This document shows, in pieces, positions 6,873 through 15,507 of a stretch of DNA of 15,854 nt. Source of the DNA: Rhodospirillaceae bacterium (GTDB taxonomy: Bacteria > Pseudomonadota > Alphaproteobacteria > Thalassobaculales > Thalassobaculaceae); NCBI GenBank assembly GCA_002730675.1, contig PCAV01000131.1, positions 1-15,854 of the forward strand, read 5' to 3'. The notes below the pieces were generated by a model. The model was given only the letters and a program-made list of their open reading frames with translations. It did not search any database and was not told the DNA's origin. The number at the start of each line of letters is the position of its first letter. The first letter of the stretch is position 1. Position numbers and translations under genes: made by a program.

Positions 6873-8387
6873 CTAATTTGACTCGACCTTCCTAATGGTC
6901 ACAAAAGACAATACAGGCAGAGAGAACAAACAAGTTAATGCATAAAAAAAGAATACATTGTCATACCCGACCATTGACGCTTGCCGCGCTACTTCAACCG
7001 CAAGTCGAGGCAAACTGGTGATCCAATCAATCGGCCCCTCACCCACTACCGTCGAGATGCTCAACCGTTCTTCATAAGGGTTTAACTTCTCTGTAAGTTC
7101 TGCATACGTAACTTTAGAGGTTCTTATTAGTAAAGTCACGCTCAGCGCTACAAAAACACTTGTGCCCAGGTTTCTTAGTAAATGAAAAAATGCTGAAGCT
7201 GCGGGGAAAAGGTTGGTTGGCATAGTCGAGAAAGTAATTACTGCCAGAGGCACCCAAAGAATCCCACAACCAAAACCTTGAATAGCACTTGCCCAGGAAA
7301 CCGCCGTGAGGGTAACGTTTAGATCGTACAAGCTCATTAACCATCCGCTAAAGCCAATAGTGCCCATTCCTAATATCATACCAACACGCGGATCCAGGCG
7401 GCCCATCCGCGCGGCCATACCAAAGCCTACAATCATACCTACCCCCCTCATTGCAAGTATCCATCCAATTAGTAAATCAGGATAGCCTTTCAGACTTTGA
7501 AGCATCGAGGGCAAGAGGACTAACGGTGTAAAATTAAGTGACCCGTAAACGAAAACGAGGAGCACACCTACGACGTAATTTCTGTTCAAAAATATTTTTG
7601 GGTCGATATAGGGCTGAGAACTAAATCCGGTATTAACGACAAACATATAAAACGAAATCGCCATGAATGTGAGTAGAGAGGTGATATAAATTGAGTCTAA
7701 CCAATCTTCACGCTCGCCCCTATCGAGAACCAATTGCAAACAGATTATTGCAAGTGAAAACAAGGTGAATCCCAGATAATCAAATCTTGACCCCAGCTGT
7801 TTACCATCATCTTTTACATATTTCAGGTTCCCTATTGTGGCCAAAAATCCAAGAGGAACCATCATAAAAAACACCCACCGCCAATCGTACATCTCAGACA
7901 AATAACCGCCCAGCGAGGGTGCCAATGCCGGCCCCACAACAACAGACATACCGTAGATAGCATTTACTCTCGCGTGCATGTCTCTAGGGTAACTCTGAAG
8001 CAATGTGGCTTGCGATAAGGGTACGAGTGGCGCCCCAACCGCTCCTTGGAGCACCCGAAAAAATATCAAGCTTTCCAAGGAATCACACATGCCACAAGCT
8101 AAAGTAGCTAAAGTGAAGCTAGCACTGCAAAAAATTAAGACAAATCGTCTTCCAAAAAGGGAAACCAGAGAGCCCGTTAATGGCGTCGCTATAGCAGTAG
8201 CAAGTACATTAAGCGTAATAATCCAGGAAATTTGGTCCTGACTGGCCGACATTGCACCCTGTAATTGTGGCAGTATGATGTTCACCAATGTCATAGTCAG
8301 AGAATACAGCATCGTAGTTCCAGCCATTACTATCAAAAGCATGAAACGGTACATACGGCTATTATCTAACTGTTGTTTGCTGCTCAT
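6873..8387 (-). CDS. MFS transporter, DHA2 (EmrB/QacA) family, about 14 membrane helices
   Basis: The 504-residue product is an inner-membrane major facilitator of the proton-coupled DHA2 type. Family motif A is visible as G-S-L-V-S-L-F-G-R-R at 72-81, and motif C as a run from G146 to G161 (G-P-A-L-A-P-S-L-G-G at 152-161) followed by W-R-W at 169-171. Length and hydrophobic pattern fit 14 helices, with a soluble loop near the C-terminal end before the last helix. DHA2 members usually export drugs or toxic metabolites, so this may export a substrate or product of the downstream enzymes, though uptake cannot be excluded. It is the first gene of the four-gene operon. The ATG at 8387 has only a weak ribosome site; the next in-frame ATG (residue 12) would also keep all membrane helices. 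Confidence 0.9.
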   Translation of the reverse strand: MSSKQQLDNSRMYRFMLLIVMAGTTMLYSLTMTLVNIILPQLQGAMSASQDQISWIITLNVLATAIATPLTGSLVSLFGRRFVLIFCSASFTLATLACGMCDSLESLIFFRVLQGAVGAPLVPLSQATLLQSYPRDMHARVNAIYGMSVVVGPALAPSLGGYLSEMYDWRWVFFMMVPLGFLATIGNLKYVKDDGKQLGSRFDYLGFTLFSLAIICLQLVLDRGEREDWLDSIYITSLLTFMAISFYMFVVNTGFSSQPYIDPKIFLNRNYVVGVLLVFVYGSLNFTPLVLLPSMLQSLKGYPDLLIGWILAMRGVGMIVGFGMAARMGRLDPRVGMILGMGTIGFSGWLMSLYDLNVTLTAVSWASAIQGFGCGILWVPLAVITFSTMPTNLFPAASAFFHLLRNLGTSVFVALSVTLLIRTSKVTYAELTEKLNPYEERLSISTVVGEGPIDWITSLPRLAVEVARQASMVGYDNVFFFYALTCLFSLPVLSFVTIRKVESN

Positions 8388-8509
8388 TTTAGAAACTGTT
8401 TTTCATTGCAAAAAAATCCACCGAGAACGAATGAGCGCTTACCACACTAAATAAAGTGAGTTTTACTATTTTTGATCAGCTACACGATGTATCTCAGTAA
8501 ATTTACACA

Positions 8510-8539
8510 TTGACGGTTTAGTTCAAGAAACTCTTTAAA
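8510..8539 (+). promoter_or_regulatory. Candidate promoter for the rightward MFS gene
   Basis: TTGACG at 8510-8515 and TTTAAA at 8534-8539 are 18 bases apart on the plus strand, a fair match to a sigma-70 promoter. It lies in the 275-base divergent spacer, about 120 bases before the ATG at 8663. The start site and regulator are unknown, and other AT-rich hexamers nearby could serve instead. Confidence 0.28.
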
Positions 8540-8614
8540 TGCAAACTATAAATCGACGTTTTGCTATCGATCTGATAAATCTACACCACTTTTGTCTATA
8601 AATGTTTAATCCAC

Positions 8615-8629
8615 AACGCCATTGGCATT
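8615..8629. promoter_or_regulatory. Near-perfect 15-bp palindrome upstream of the MFS/UxaA pair
   Basis: The sequence AACGCCATTGGCATT is symmetrical around T8622: six of seven positions pair, the one mismatch being C8617 against A8627. It sits 33 bases before the ATG at 8663 and downstream of the candidate promoter, a position suited to a repressor site. The rest of the 8388-8662 spacer holds no gene that I can see. Symmetry alone does not prove binding. Confidence 0.35.
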
Positions 8630-8662
8630 ACCTCAGATTAAGTTTTCAGATTGTAATTGAAC

Positions 8663-9856
8663 ATGACTTTTGAACGCCAGGTACTTATCTGGATGTGTAT
8701 CTTGATATTTGTGAACCAATTAGGCTTCGGCGTAATGGTGCCATCTTTACCTCTATATGCTGAGACCTTTGGTGTATCCAGTACTGCCATAGGTGGAGCA
8801 ATAGCGATTTATGGTCTAGCTCGATTTGTTATGGCGATACCTTCCGGGCAGGTGTCAGACAAATGGGGACGCAAACCCGCTTTAGCTATAGGGGGGTTGC
8901 TGGCCGCCGTGGGGAATTTTTTAAGCGTCTACGCCGAATCCTACCCTGAATTTTTGATCGCGCGATTTCTCTCAGGAGCTGGGGCCGGAATGGTCGTTAC
9001 AACTGGAACTGTGATTCTTGCGGACATCACGACCCCAGCACGGAGGGGTCGAGTAATTGCGATCTACCAGGGCACATTCATATTTGCGGTTGGAATAGGA
9101 CCTTTTCCAGGTGGTCTACTAGCACACCACTACGGCCTTTTAGCACCATTTTGGTTTTGCGGCGTCGCTAGCTTACTAGCGGGGCTCCTTGCATTATTTG
9201 CTGTACCCGAGACAAGACACCTTGCACAATCAAAAGTCGTCACGGGCACAAAGCTGCCCCCTTTAGCTGTTCAATTAAAAATGCTTTGGAAAAATATTGG
9301 CTTTGTCCTTGTTAGCGGTGTTGCTCTTGCCCATGCTTTGACAAGGACAGGCGGTCTCTTCAACATCATTCCGATTATTGGAAGCTTTCGAATAAAGCTG
9401 CCCTATGATGAAATTGGGGTAGCGTTGGCTATTGGCAGCCTGATGGGATTATGCGCTGTCTATCCAGCAGGTATGGCAGTCGATCGTTGGGGCCGAAAGG
9501 TAGTTATCGTTCCATTTACACTTATTACAGGCGCGTCATTCTTACTTTTTGCCTTTGCTGATACGTTTCTTTTTTTTGCAGCAGCGAATGCTCTTTGGGG
9601 TATCGCATCGGGTATTGGAGGGTCTGCCCCGGCTGCATATGCCGCCGACTCAGCTCCCCCAGGGATGAACGCATCCGCTATGAGCTTATTTAGAATGCTG
9701 GGTGATATAGGTTATGTTATTGGACCCATTCTCATGGGCGTCATAGTAGATATACATGGAGCAAATACCGCTTTATTCCTTGCTACATTCATTTTATTTT
9801 CAATAGGAATTGCTTTCGCACGCTTTGCCCCCGAGTCTTATAAGCGCGGGATGTGA
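8663..9856 (+). CDS. MFS transporter, DHA1-like, 12 membrane helices
   Basis: This is a 397-residue inner-membrane major facilitator. Motif A appears in the first cytoplasmic loop as G-Q-V-S-D-K-W-G-R-K (62-71) and is echoed in the second half as G-M-A-V-D-R-W-G-R-K. The hydrophobic pattern fits twelve helices in two halves, joined by a loop near residues 188-205. I chose the ATG at 8663; an in-frame TTG two codons upstream is also possible and neither has a strong Shine-Dalgarno. The UxaA-type dehydratase follows on the same strand after 72 bases, so import of a sugar acid or related hydroxy-acid is a reasonable inference. Drug-efflux members share the same motifs, so direction of transport is open. 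Confidence 0.87.
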   Translation: MTFERQVLIWMCILIFVNQLGFGVMVPSLPLYAETFGVSSTAIGGAIAIYGLARFVMAIPSGQVSDKWGRKPALAIGGLLAAVGNFLSVYAESYPEFLIARFLSGAGAGMVVTTGTVILADITTPARRGRVIAIYQGTFIFAVGIGPFPGGLLAHHYGLLAPFWFCGVASLLAGLLALFAVPETRHLAQSKVVTGTKLPPLAVQLKMLWKNIGFVLVSGVALAHALTRTGGLFNIIPIIGSFRIKLPYDEIGVALAIGSLMGLCAVYPAGMAVDRWGRKVVIVPFTLITGASFLLFAFADTFLFFAAANALWGIASGIGGSAPAAYAADSAPPGMNASAMSLFRMLGDIGYVIGPILMGVIVDIHGANTALFLATFILFSIGIAFARFAPESYKRGM

Positions 9857-9928
9857 CTCTAGCTTAAATTTCAACTTGGGTACGTGTGCAAACGATCTAA
9901 TCGGAAGAGCTGTAATTCTGGGGGGAAT

Positions 9929-11476
9929 ATGCTTGATTTTAATGACAAAAAAATTACTGGATCGGCAATAAAACTAAACAGTGCTGATAATGTTGCTGTG
10001 GCGTTAAGTGAGATAAAAGCAGGCACAAACCTACTTGGCACAAATATCACAACGCGAGAAATTATCCCGCCAGGCTACAAAGTAGCAATGTGCGATATAT
10101 CTCAAGGTGACCCCATAAAAAAGTATGACGTCACTGTTGGTTTTGCGAAGTCCGATATAGTAGCCGGGACTATGCTTCATAATCATAACATTGAATTCAG
10201 AGAATTTGATCGCGATTACGCTTACGCCAAGCATTATAAACCAGTTGAAACATTCCCTGAAGACAGCAGAGCAACATTTCAAGGATACAAGAGAGCTGAT
10301 GGCCGCGCAGGAACCAGAAATTTTATTTCAATAGTATCAACCGTGAACTGTTCTGCCACAGTAGTTCACGCCATAGCAGATCATTTTAATGAAGAACGAT
10401 TATCCCAATATCATAACGTAGACGGCGTAGCGGCATTTAGTCATAACACGGGATGTGGAATGGAACTGACGGGAGAACCTATGAATCTCCTTCACAGAAC
10501 CCTAGCAGGATATATTAAGCACCCAAATGTAGCCGCTAGTTTAGTTGTTGGGTTAGGTTGTGAAAGATGTCAGGTTGGCGGGCTATTTGAAACCCAGAAA
10601 TTGCAGCTTGACCAAACCTTACGCACGCTTGTAATGCAAGAAGCAGGAGGGACACGACAAACTATATCAAGAGGAATTTCCATAATTGAAGAACTCCTTG
10701 AAATAGCAAACCAATCCAAAAGGGAGACGGTACCGGCGAGTAACATAATGGTTGGCCTTCAATGTGGCGGATCAGATAGTTTTTCGTCAATAACGGCTAA
10801 CCCTTCACTAGGAAATGCTATCGATATCCTGTCAAAACATGGTGGAACAGGAATTCTATCAGAAACACCCGAAATCTACGGTGTAGAACACACACTTACA
10901 GCCAGGGCCGCGTCTATAGATGTGGGCAGACGGCTCATTGAGAGAATACGTTGGTGGAAAGATGAGTATGCATTGGGACGCGATGTGCAAATAAATGGTA
11001 CAGTCAGCCCAGGTAACCAGCATGGGGGCCTTGCAAATATCCTAGAGAAGTCGCTTGGCGCTTCGATGAAAGGAGGAACTGGACCATTAATGGAAGTTTA
11101 CAAATACGCAGAGCGTGTCGAAGCCAATGGCTTTGTTTTTATGGATACACCAGGTTTTGATCCTGTTTCAGCAACTGGCCAGATAGCTGGTGGAGCTAAT
11201 ATGATCGCGTTCACCACCGGACGCGGTTCGTGTTTTGGAGCCAAGCCCAGTCCTTCGATAAAATTAGCCACCAACACCGCAATGTTTGAGCGTCTCGAAG
11301 AAGACATGGATATTAATTGTGGAGCAATTCTTGATGGCGATGTCGACATGGAAGGTATGGGACAGCGAATTTTTGATTACTTTCTCAAGATTGCCTCTGG
11401 AAAGAAAACTAAGAGTGAAAAACTCAATTTAGGTAGGCACGAATTTATTCCCTGGAATATTGGGATTACAGGCTAA
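9929..11476 (+). CDS. UxaA/GarD-family sugar-acid dehydratase (altronate/galactarate dehydratase-like)
   Basis: The 515-residue product has the full two-part layout of altronate and galactarate dehydratases: an N-terminal SAF domain (about 14-88) and the large catalytic region. Family signatures are G-Y-K-R-A-D-G-R-A-G-T-R-N (119-131), N-T-G-C-G-M with Cys176, G-L-G-C-E-R-C with Cys211 and Cys214, C-G-G-S-D at 279-283, G-N-Q-H-G-G and E-K-S-L-G further on, then M-D-T-P-G-F-D near the C-terminus. Such enzymes remove water from a C6 sugar acid to give a 2-keto-3-deoxy acid and need iron or another divalent metal. I place the start at ATG 9929, just after a GGGGGGAA tract; an upstream in-frame GTG at 9884 would add 15 residues that do not look like family sequence. 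It pairs with the preceding MFS gene. The substrate could be altronate, galactarate or another hydroxy-acid. Confidence 0.9.
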   Translation: MLDFNDKKITGSAIKLNSADNVAVALSEIKAGTNLLGTNITTREIIPPGYKVAMCDISQGDPIKKYDVTVGFAKSDIVAGTMLHNHNIEFREFDRDYAYAKHYKPVETFPEDSRATFQGYKRADGRAGTRNFISIVSTVNCSATVVHAIADHFNEERLSQYHNVDGVAAFSHNTGCGMELTGEPMNLLHRTLAGYIKHPNVAASLVVGLGCERCQVGGLFETQKLQLDQTLRTLVMQEAGGTRQTISRGISIIEELLEIANQSKRETVPASNIMVGLQCGGSDSFSSITANPSLGNAIDILSKHGGTGILSETPEIYGVEHTLTARAASIDVGRRLIERIRWWKDEYALGRDVQINGTVSPGNQHGGLANILEKSLGASMKGGTGPLMEVYKYAERVEANGFVFMDTPGFDPVSATGQIAGGANMIAFTTGRGSCFGAKPSPSIKLATNTAMFERLEEDMDINCGAILDGDVDMEGMGQRIFDYFLKIASGKKTKSEKLNLGRHEFIPWNIGITG

Positions 11477-11493
11477 TCAATTTTTATTCTAAG

Positions 11494-13965
11494 TCATTGC
11501 CTCATATTCTTTCCGGATGGGTCATAAGCTGGCTTTAAGCTAGCTTGCGCTGAGTATTTTTCACCCGCTATCTCGACTTCATATCGCGAGCTAAGGAGTT
11601 CACCGTCCGTTTCACCAGGTTCAATGGGAATATAGCCAAGGGCAACCGAGCCGTTCAAAAAATGACCGTAATTTCCAGATGTAATCCTACCAACAGGCTT
11701 CCCATCTCTATATAACGGCTCGTTATGGTAGACTAGGGGTTCTGGGTCATTTAATACAAACTGAACAAGTTTTTGGCTTAGTCCCTGTTGTTTTTTCCTT
11801 AAAACTGCCGGTCTACCTAAAAATTCTCCAAATTTGCTCTGAGTTTTATCTATTTTTACCGCAAATCCCAATCCAGCTTCCAAAACGTGATCCTCGTCTG
11901 TTATATCGTGGCCAAAGTGCCTAAAAGCTTTTTCAAGACGGCAAGAATCTAATACATGCATACCACATAGTTTAGGCCTCATGGAAACATCCAAGCCTAT
12001 AATTTTTTCGAATATGTAAGCTGCCATTTCAGTTGGGATATACAATTCCCAACCTAGTTCGCCTACGTAACTAATTCTGTGTGCTCTAGCCAAAGCCATT
12101 CCAACTTCAATTTCCCTTGCTGTGCCAAAAGGAAACTCTGTATTTGAGAAATCAGCCGTACTTATTTTTTGCATAATATCCCTAGCTGAAGGCCCCATGA
12201 TAGAGAACACAGCTTCACTGCCGGTAACATCTGTGGCAACACAGTGGGCACCTTCCGGTATATTCTTTTTTAACCACGCAAAATCTCTAGTGGCTGAGGC
12301 AGCAGATGTTACAATTAGAAAAACAGTTTCGGAAAGTCGCGTGACCGTCAGGTCTGCCTCTATACCACCACTATTATTTAGCCACTGACCATAAATGATC
12401 CGGCCGGGTTCTACATCCACGTCGTTCGCCATTATGCGTTGCAAAACCGCTTGAGCATCCTTTCCCTCCAAACGAAATTTGGCAAACGAGCTCATGTCAA
12501 AAAAACCTGCTTTTTGTCGCACGGCAAGGTGCTCTTGAGCCGCAAAATCAAACCAATTTTGCCTTCCCCAAGAATATTTATACTCTGGGGTGTTGCCCTC
12601 GCCAACAAGCTCTGCGGGGAGAAACCAATTTGCCCGTTCCCAACCCGCCACTTCTCCGAAACACGCTCCTCTTTCTAATAGGTTTTGATGAATTGCACTT
12701 CTTCGAATGCCACGAGCTGAAGCATATTGACGAAATGGGAAATGATCTGCATAGAGTAAGCCTAGCGTCTCTTTGGCTCTTTCAAAGAGGTAAGTTTTAT
12801 TGTTCTGGAAGGGATGAATCCTTCTGATATCTACATCCCAAAGATCAAAGGGAGGTTCGCCAGCGACCATCCATTCGGACAGAGCTTTGCCGGCTCCACC
12901 TGCAGATTGAATGCCAATTGAGTTAAATCCGCATGCTAAGAAGAAATTCTTAAGATAAGGCGCCTCACCAAGTAAATACCTATTGTCTGGCGTGAAGCTT
13001 TCTGGTCCGTTGAAAAATAACTGTATCCCTGATGTCTCTAATATGGGAAGGCGTTTAACCGCATTATTTAGAATTGGTTCGAAGTGCTCAAGATCATCTG
13101 GCAACTGATCGAAGCAGAATTCATCGGGTATGCCATTATGACCCCATGGCTTTGCAATTGGCTCAAAGGCGCCTATCAAGAGTTTCCCTGCATCCTCTTT
13201 GTAATACGTGCACTCGTCGGGAATTCTTAAAACGGGTAGATCGCTCTGTAATCCTTCTATTGGCTCGGTTACTGCGTAAAAATGCTCATTGGCGTGTAGT
13301 GGAATATCAACCCCGGCCATTTGACCCACTTCGCGGCCCCACATACCAGCGCAATTTACAACATATTCTGATTTGATTTTTCCTTGAGGCGTTTCAACAC
13401 CCGTCACCCTTCCATGCTTGATGTTTATATTCGTAACCTTTGTATTCTCAAAAAAAGATACCCCATTCAAACGGGCACCTTTAGCCAACGCCAAAGCGAT
13501 GTTTGAAGGATCGGCTTGCCCATCACTTGGAAGAAAAATCCCGCCTACAGCATCGTCGACAAATAACATTGGGTAACGATTTTTAATCTCATTGTTGGAA
13601 AGTATTTCGGTTTCAAGACCAAAGTTTCTTGCCATCGATCCGCCGCGACGAAGTTCCTCAAAACGCTCCTCTGTCAAAGCAAGGGATAAGGAACCATTTC
13701 TTTTATAACCCGTAGCAATTCCCGTTTCACTTTCCAAATTATTGTAAAGCTCAGTCGAATACATTGCTAACTTGGTCATATTAAGGGTAGCACGAAGTTG
13801 GCCTATTAGACCAGCAGCGTGCCAAGTCGTTCCGCTCGTAAGCTGTTTTCGCTCTAACAGAACGATATCCTGCCACCCCAATTTGCTAAGGTGGTAGGCA
13901 ACAGAGCATCCTATTACCCCTCCTCCTATGATGACAACTTTTGTTTGCTTGGGCAGATGATCCAT
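11494..13965 (-). CDS. FAD/GcvT-type dehydrogenase (dimethylglycine/sarcosine dehydrogenase family)
   Basis: The 823-residue product joins an N-terminal DAO-type FAD domain (about 8-390; G-G-G-V-I-G at 14-19), a linking FAO-type domain (about 395-455), and a GcvT aminomethyltransferase domain with its C-terminal barrel (about 465-815). This is the layout of dimethylglycine and sarcosine dehydrogenases, which demethylate N-methylglycines and hand the carbon to tetrahydrofolate. T-W-H-A-A-G at 47-52 contains His49, the residue to which FAD is covalently bound in that family. No signal peptide is seen, so it is cytosolic. TAGGAAAAAA before the ATG at 13965 serves as ribosome site. The MFS gene lies 56 bases upstream on the same strand and is probably co-transcribed. 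Bacterial relatives act on various N-methyl compounds, so the exact substrate is open. Confidence 0.9.
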   Translation of the reverse strand: MDHLPKQTKVVIIGGGVIGCSVAYHLSKLGWQDIVLLERKQLTSGTTWHAAGLIGQLRATLNMTKLAMYSTELYNNLESETGIATGYKRNGSLSLALTEERFEELRRGGSMARNFGLETEILSNNEIKNRYPMLFVDDAVGGIFLPSDGQADPSNIALALAKGARLNGVSFFENTKVTNINIKHGRVTGVETPQGKIKSEYVVNCAGMWGREVGQMAGVDIPLHANEHFYAVTEPIEGLQSDLPVLRIPDECTYYKEDAGKLLIGAFEPIAKPWGHNGIPDEFCFDQLPDDLEHFEPILNNAVKRLPILETSGIQLFFNGPESFTPDNRYLLGEAPYLKNFFLACGFNSIGIQSAGGAGKALSEWMVAGEPPFDLWDVDIRRIHPFQNNKTYLFERAKETLGLLYADHFPFRQYASARGIRRSAIHQNLLERGACFGEVAGWERANWFLPAELVGEGNTPEYKYSWGRQNWFDFAAQEHLAVRQKAGFFDMSSFAKFRLEGKDAQAVLQRIMANDVDVEPGRIIYGQWLNNSGGIEADLTVTRLSETVFLIVTSAASATRDFAWLKKNIPEGAHCVATDVTGSEAVFSIMGPSARDIMQKISTADFSNTEFPFGTAREIEVGMALARAHRISYVGELGWELYIPTEMAAYIFEKIIGLDVSMRPKLCGMHVLDSCRLEKAFRHFGHDITDEDHVLEAGLGFAVKIDKTQSKFGEFLGRPAVLRKKQQGLSQKLVQFVLNDPEPLVYHNEPLYRDGKPVGRITSGNYGHFLNGSVALGYIPIEPGETDGELLSSRYEVEIAGEKYSAQASLKPAYDPSGKNMRQ

Positions 13966-14021
13966 TTTTTTCCTATTAATTATAATCTTTAATCCCTACA
14001 CCGCCTCAGACAGGAGTGGGT

Positions 14022-15257
14022 TTAGGCTGTTTGCAAATTGATTCTATTTTTTCGGAACCTAATAAAGAGGCCACTTACAATTATAAGATGGATTACATTG
14101 AATGCAAAACCAGCAATAAAAGCAAATTTATAAGTACCAGTCACATCAAATATGTGACCCGCCATTGACCCACCAATCGCCATACCAATACCAGCCACTG
14201 AATATTGCGCAGCGACGCGCCATCCAACTTGGCTAACCGGGAACCACAGTCGTATTATTAGCGGATAGCAAGGCATAATGCCGGCAAAACCTAAACCAAA
14301 AAGAGCTGCAGCTATATACAAACTGAACAGTGTGTCGACTGCTGCGAATACAAGCAACATAGTTGCTTGACTAGCCGAACCAATCAACAAAGTAACCACT
14401 GGCCCAATTTTATCTGACAACATGCCGAAAGCAATTCGGCTAAAAAAGGCAACTCCCATAAGCACAGACATCAACCGAGCTGCATGAGTAGCCGAGTGTC
14501 CGAGGTCTGTACCGTAACTGACCAAATGCACAACGGGCATTGCCATTGCAGAACAACAGCAAAGCACCGCAAACCATAGTAAGATTTGCAATGTCCATGG
14601 AGAAAGACCCTGTGATGGCTTTTCGATCATCTTTGTTGACTTTGTCTCAAATTGATTTTTTTGCACTGGAGGGCGTTTTCTTATAAGCCAAACTAGTGGC
14701 AACATGACGCACAATGCAAAAATCGCAAAATATAGATATGTTTGCCGCCAGCCAAATAAGTCATTCGAATATTGAAATAGCGGGGGCCATAAAACACCTG
14801 CGAGGCCCTGCCCCGAAGCAATAATGGCTACCGCCAATCCACGACGGCGATCAAACCACTTCATCCCATTTGCAACAAGAGGAGCAATCATTGCCGACTT
14901 GCCGAGTAAGCCAATGAGGAGGCCATTAGCAATCCATAAATTCCAACGGCCTTCCGTAAAACTCACCATAAAAGCACCAAATGCGATCATCAGAGAACCA
15001 AATAGTGCTGGTTGCCATATCCCTTTTCGATCCATCCAAAGACCCATTAAGATGCCCCCAACACCAGCCCCAAACATCATTAAAGAGTAGGCAAATGAGG
15101 GCACCCAACGAACTGTGTCAAGATCGGCAGCAATTGGTTTTAACGATACAAAGAGTATGTTTGGGGCCCCGAGGCCTATGGTGTTGAGAATAAGAGAGCA
15201 AAAGATAACGACCCAGCCGTATGGGATCTCGATGCTCTCTTTCTGGTAGGAATTCAT
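14022..15257 (-). CDS. MFS transporter, OFA/monocarboxylate-porter-like, 12 membrane helices
   Basis: The 411-residue product opens with P-Y-G-W-V-V (12-17) directly before the first helix, a feature of oxalate/formate-antiporter and monocarboxylate-type facilitators. Motif A is reduced to G-L-W-M-D-R-K-G (72-79). Hydrophobic segments fit two six-helix halves, with a polar, basic central loop near 193-222. Such carriers usually move small carboxylates. Being 56 bases upstream of the FAD/GcvT dehydrogenase on the same strand, it may import that enzyme's substrate. GAGGAAAAAA lies about ten bases before the ATG at 15257. A perfect palindrome lies directly upstream of that ribosome site, so its transcription or translation may be controlled there. 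Confidence 0.87.
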   Translation of the reverse strand: MNSYQKESIEIPYGWVVIFCSLILNTIGLGAPNILFVSLKPIAADLDTVRWVPSFAYSLMMFGAGVGGILMGLWMDRKGIWQPALFGSLMIAFGAFMVSFTEGRWNLWIANGLLIGLLGKSAMIAPLVANGMKWFDRRRGLAVAIIASGQGLAGVLWPPLFQYSNDLFGWRQTYLYFAIFALCVMLPLVWLIRKRPPVQKNQFETKSTKMIEKPSQGLSPWTLQILLWFAVLCCCSAMAMPVVHLVSYGTDLGHSATHAARLMSVLMGVAFFSRIAFGMLSDKIGPVVTLLIGSASQATMLLVFAAVDTLFSLYIAAALFGLGFAGIMPCYPLIIRLWFPVSQVGWRVAAQYSVAGIGMAIGGSMAGHIFDVTGTYKFAFIAGFAFNVIHLIIVSGLFIRFRKNRINLQTA

Positions 15258-15270
15258 CTACTTTTTTCCT

Positions 15271-15285
15271 CAACTAATTTAGTTG
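15271..15285. promoter_or_regulatory. Perfect palindrome 1 in the MFS/RraA divergent spacer
   Basis: CAACTAATTTAGTTG is a perfect palindrome, seven pairs around T15278. It lies 13 bases upstream of the leftward MFS start and touches its ribosome site. It shares the half-site AACTAA/TTAGTT with the palindrome at 15318-15332. Binding of a dimeric regulator, or a small hairpin at the 5' end of the transcript, are the two readings. Confidence 0.42.
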
Positions 15286-15317
15286 TTTTATCAACCCCAA
15301 CAAACTACTTAGATGCG

Positions 15318-15332
15318 AACTAACTATTAGTT
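15318..15332. promoter_or_regulatory. Perfect palindrome 2 in the MFS/RraA divergent spacer
   Basis: AACTAACTATTAGTT is a perfect six-pair palindrome around a three-base centre. Its half-sites are the same as those of palindrome 1, whose centre is 47 bases away, though the central spacing is three bases here and one there. A TAATAT hexamer at 15352-15357 with TTGCGG at 15331-15336 could be a weak rightward promoter overlapping it. Confidence 0.42.
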
Positions 15333-15405
15333 GCGGAAAACGACAGCAATCTAATATACCTTTAATTCTGTAGCAATACACACTCGGAAATAAACAGCTG
15401 GCGAG

Positions 15406-15420
15406 AGCATATTCTATGCT
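15406..15420. promoter_or_regulatory. Perfect palindrome 3, near the RraA-family gene
   Basis: AGCATATTCTATGCT is a perfect six-pair palindrome around TTC. It has a different half-site from palindromes 1 and 2 but the same six-three-six geometry as palindrome 2. It contains a TATTCT that could act as a -10 for the rightward RraA gene, 88 bases before its ATG, though no matching -35 is visible. Confidence 0.35.
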
Positions 15421-15507
15421 AGTGTTAAAAAAAACAAGGACAGTCCTTTAATCCAAGTGCTTAGTAAAGAAACGTTAATTCTCAATTTAAAAATATGGAG
15501 TTTTCTT

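Noticed and set aside
8657..8662. TTG start two codons before the ATG of the DHA1-like MFS gene
   Set aside because: It adds only two residues and has no better ribosome site than the ATG at 8663.
9884..9928. In-frame GTG start upstream of the UxaA-type gene
   Set aside because: The 15 added residues are rich in Lys, Arg, Ser and Asn and unlike the family; the ATG at 9929 directly follows a GGGGGGAA ribosome site.
12122..12388. Rightward open frame inside the FAD/GcvT gene
   Set aside because: It is fully antisense to a well-supported GcvT domain; low-complexity hydrophobic translation is typical of a shadow frame.
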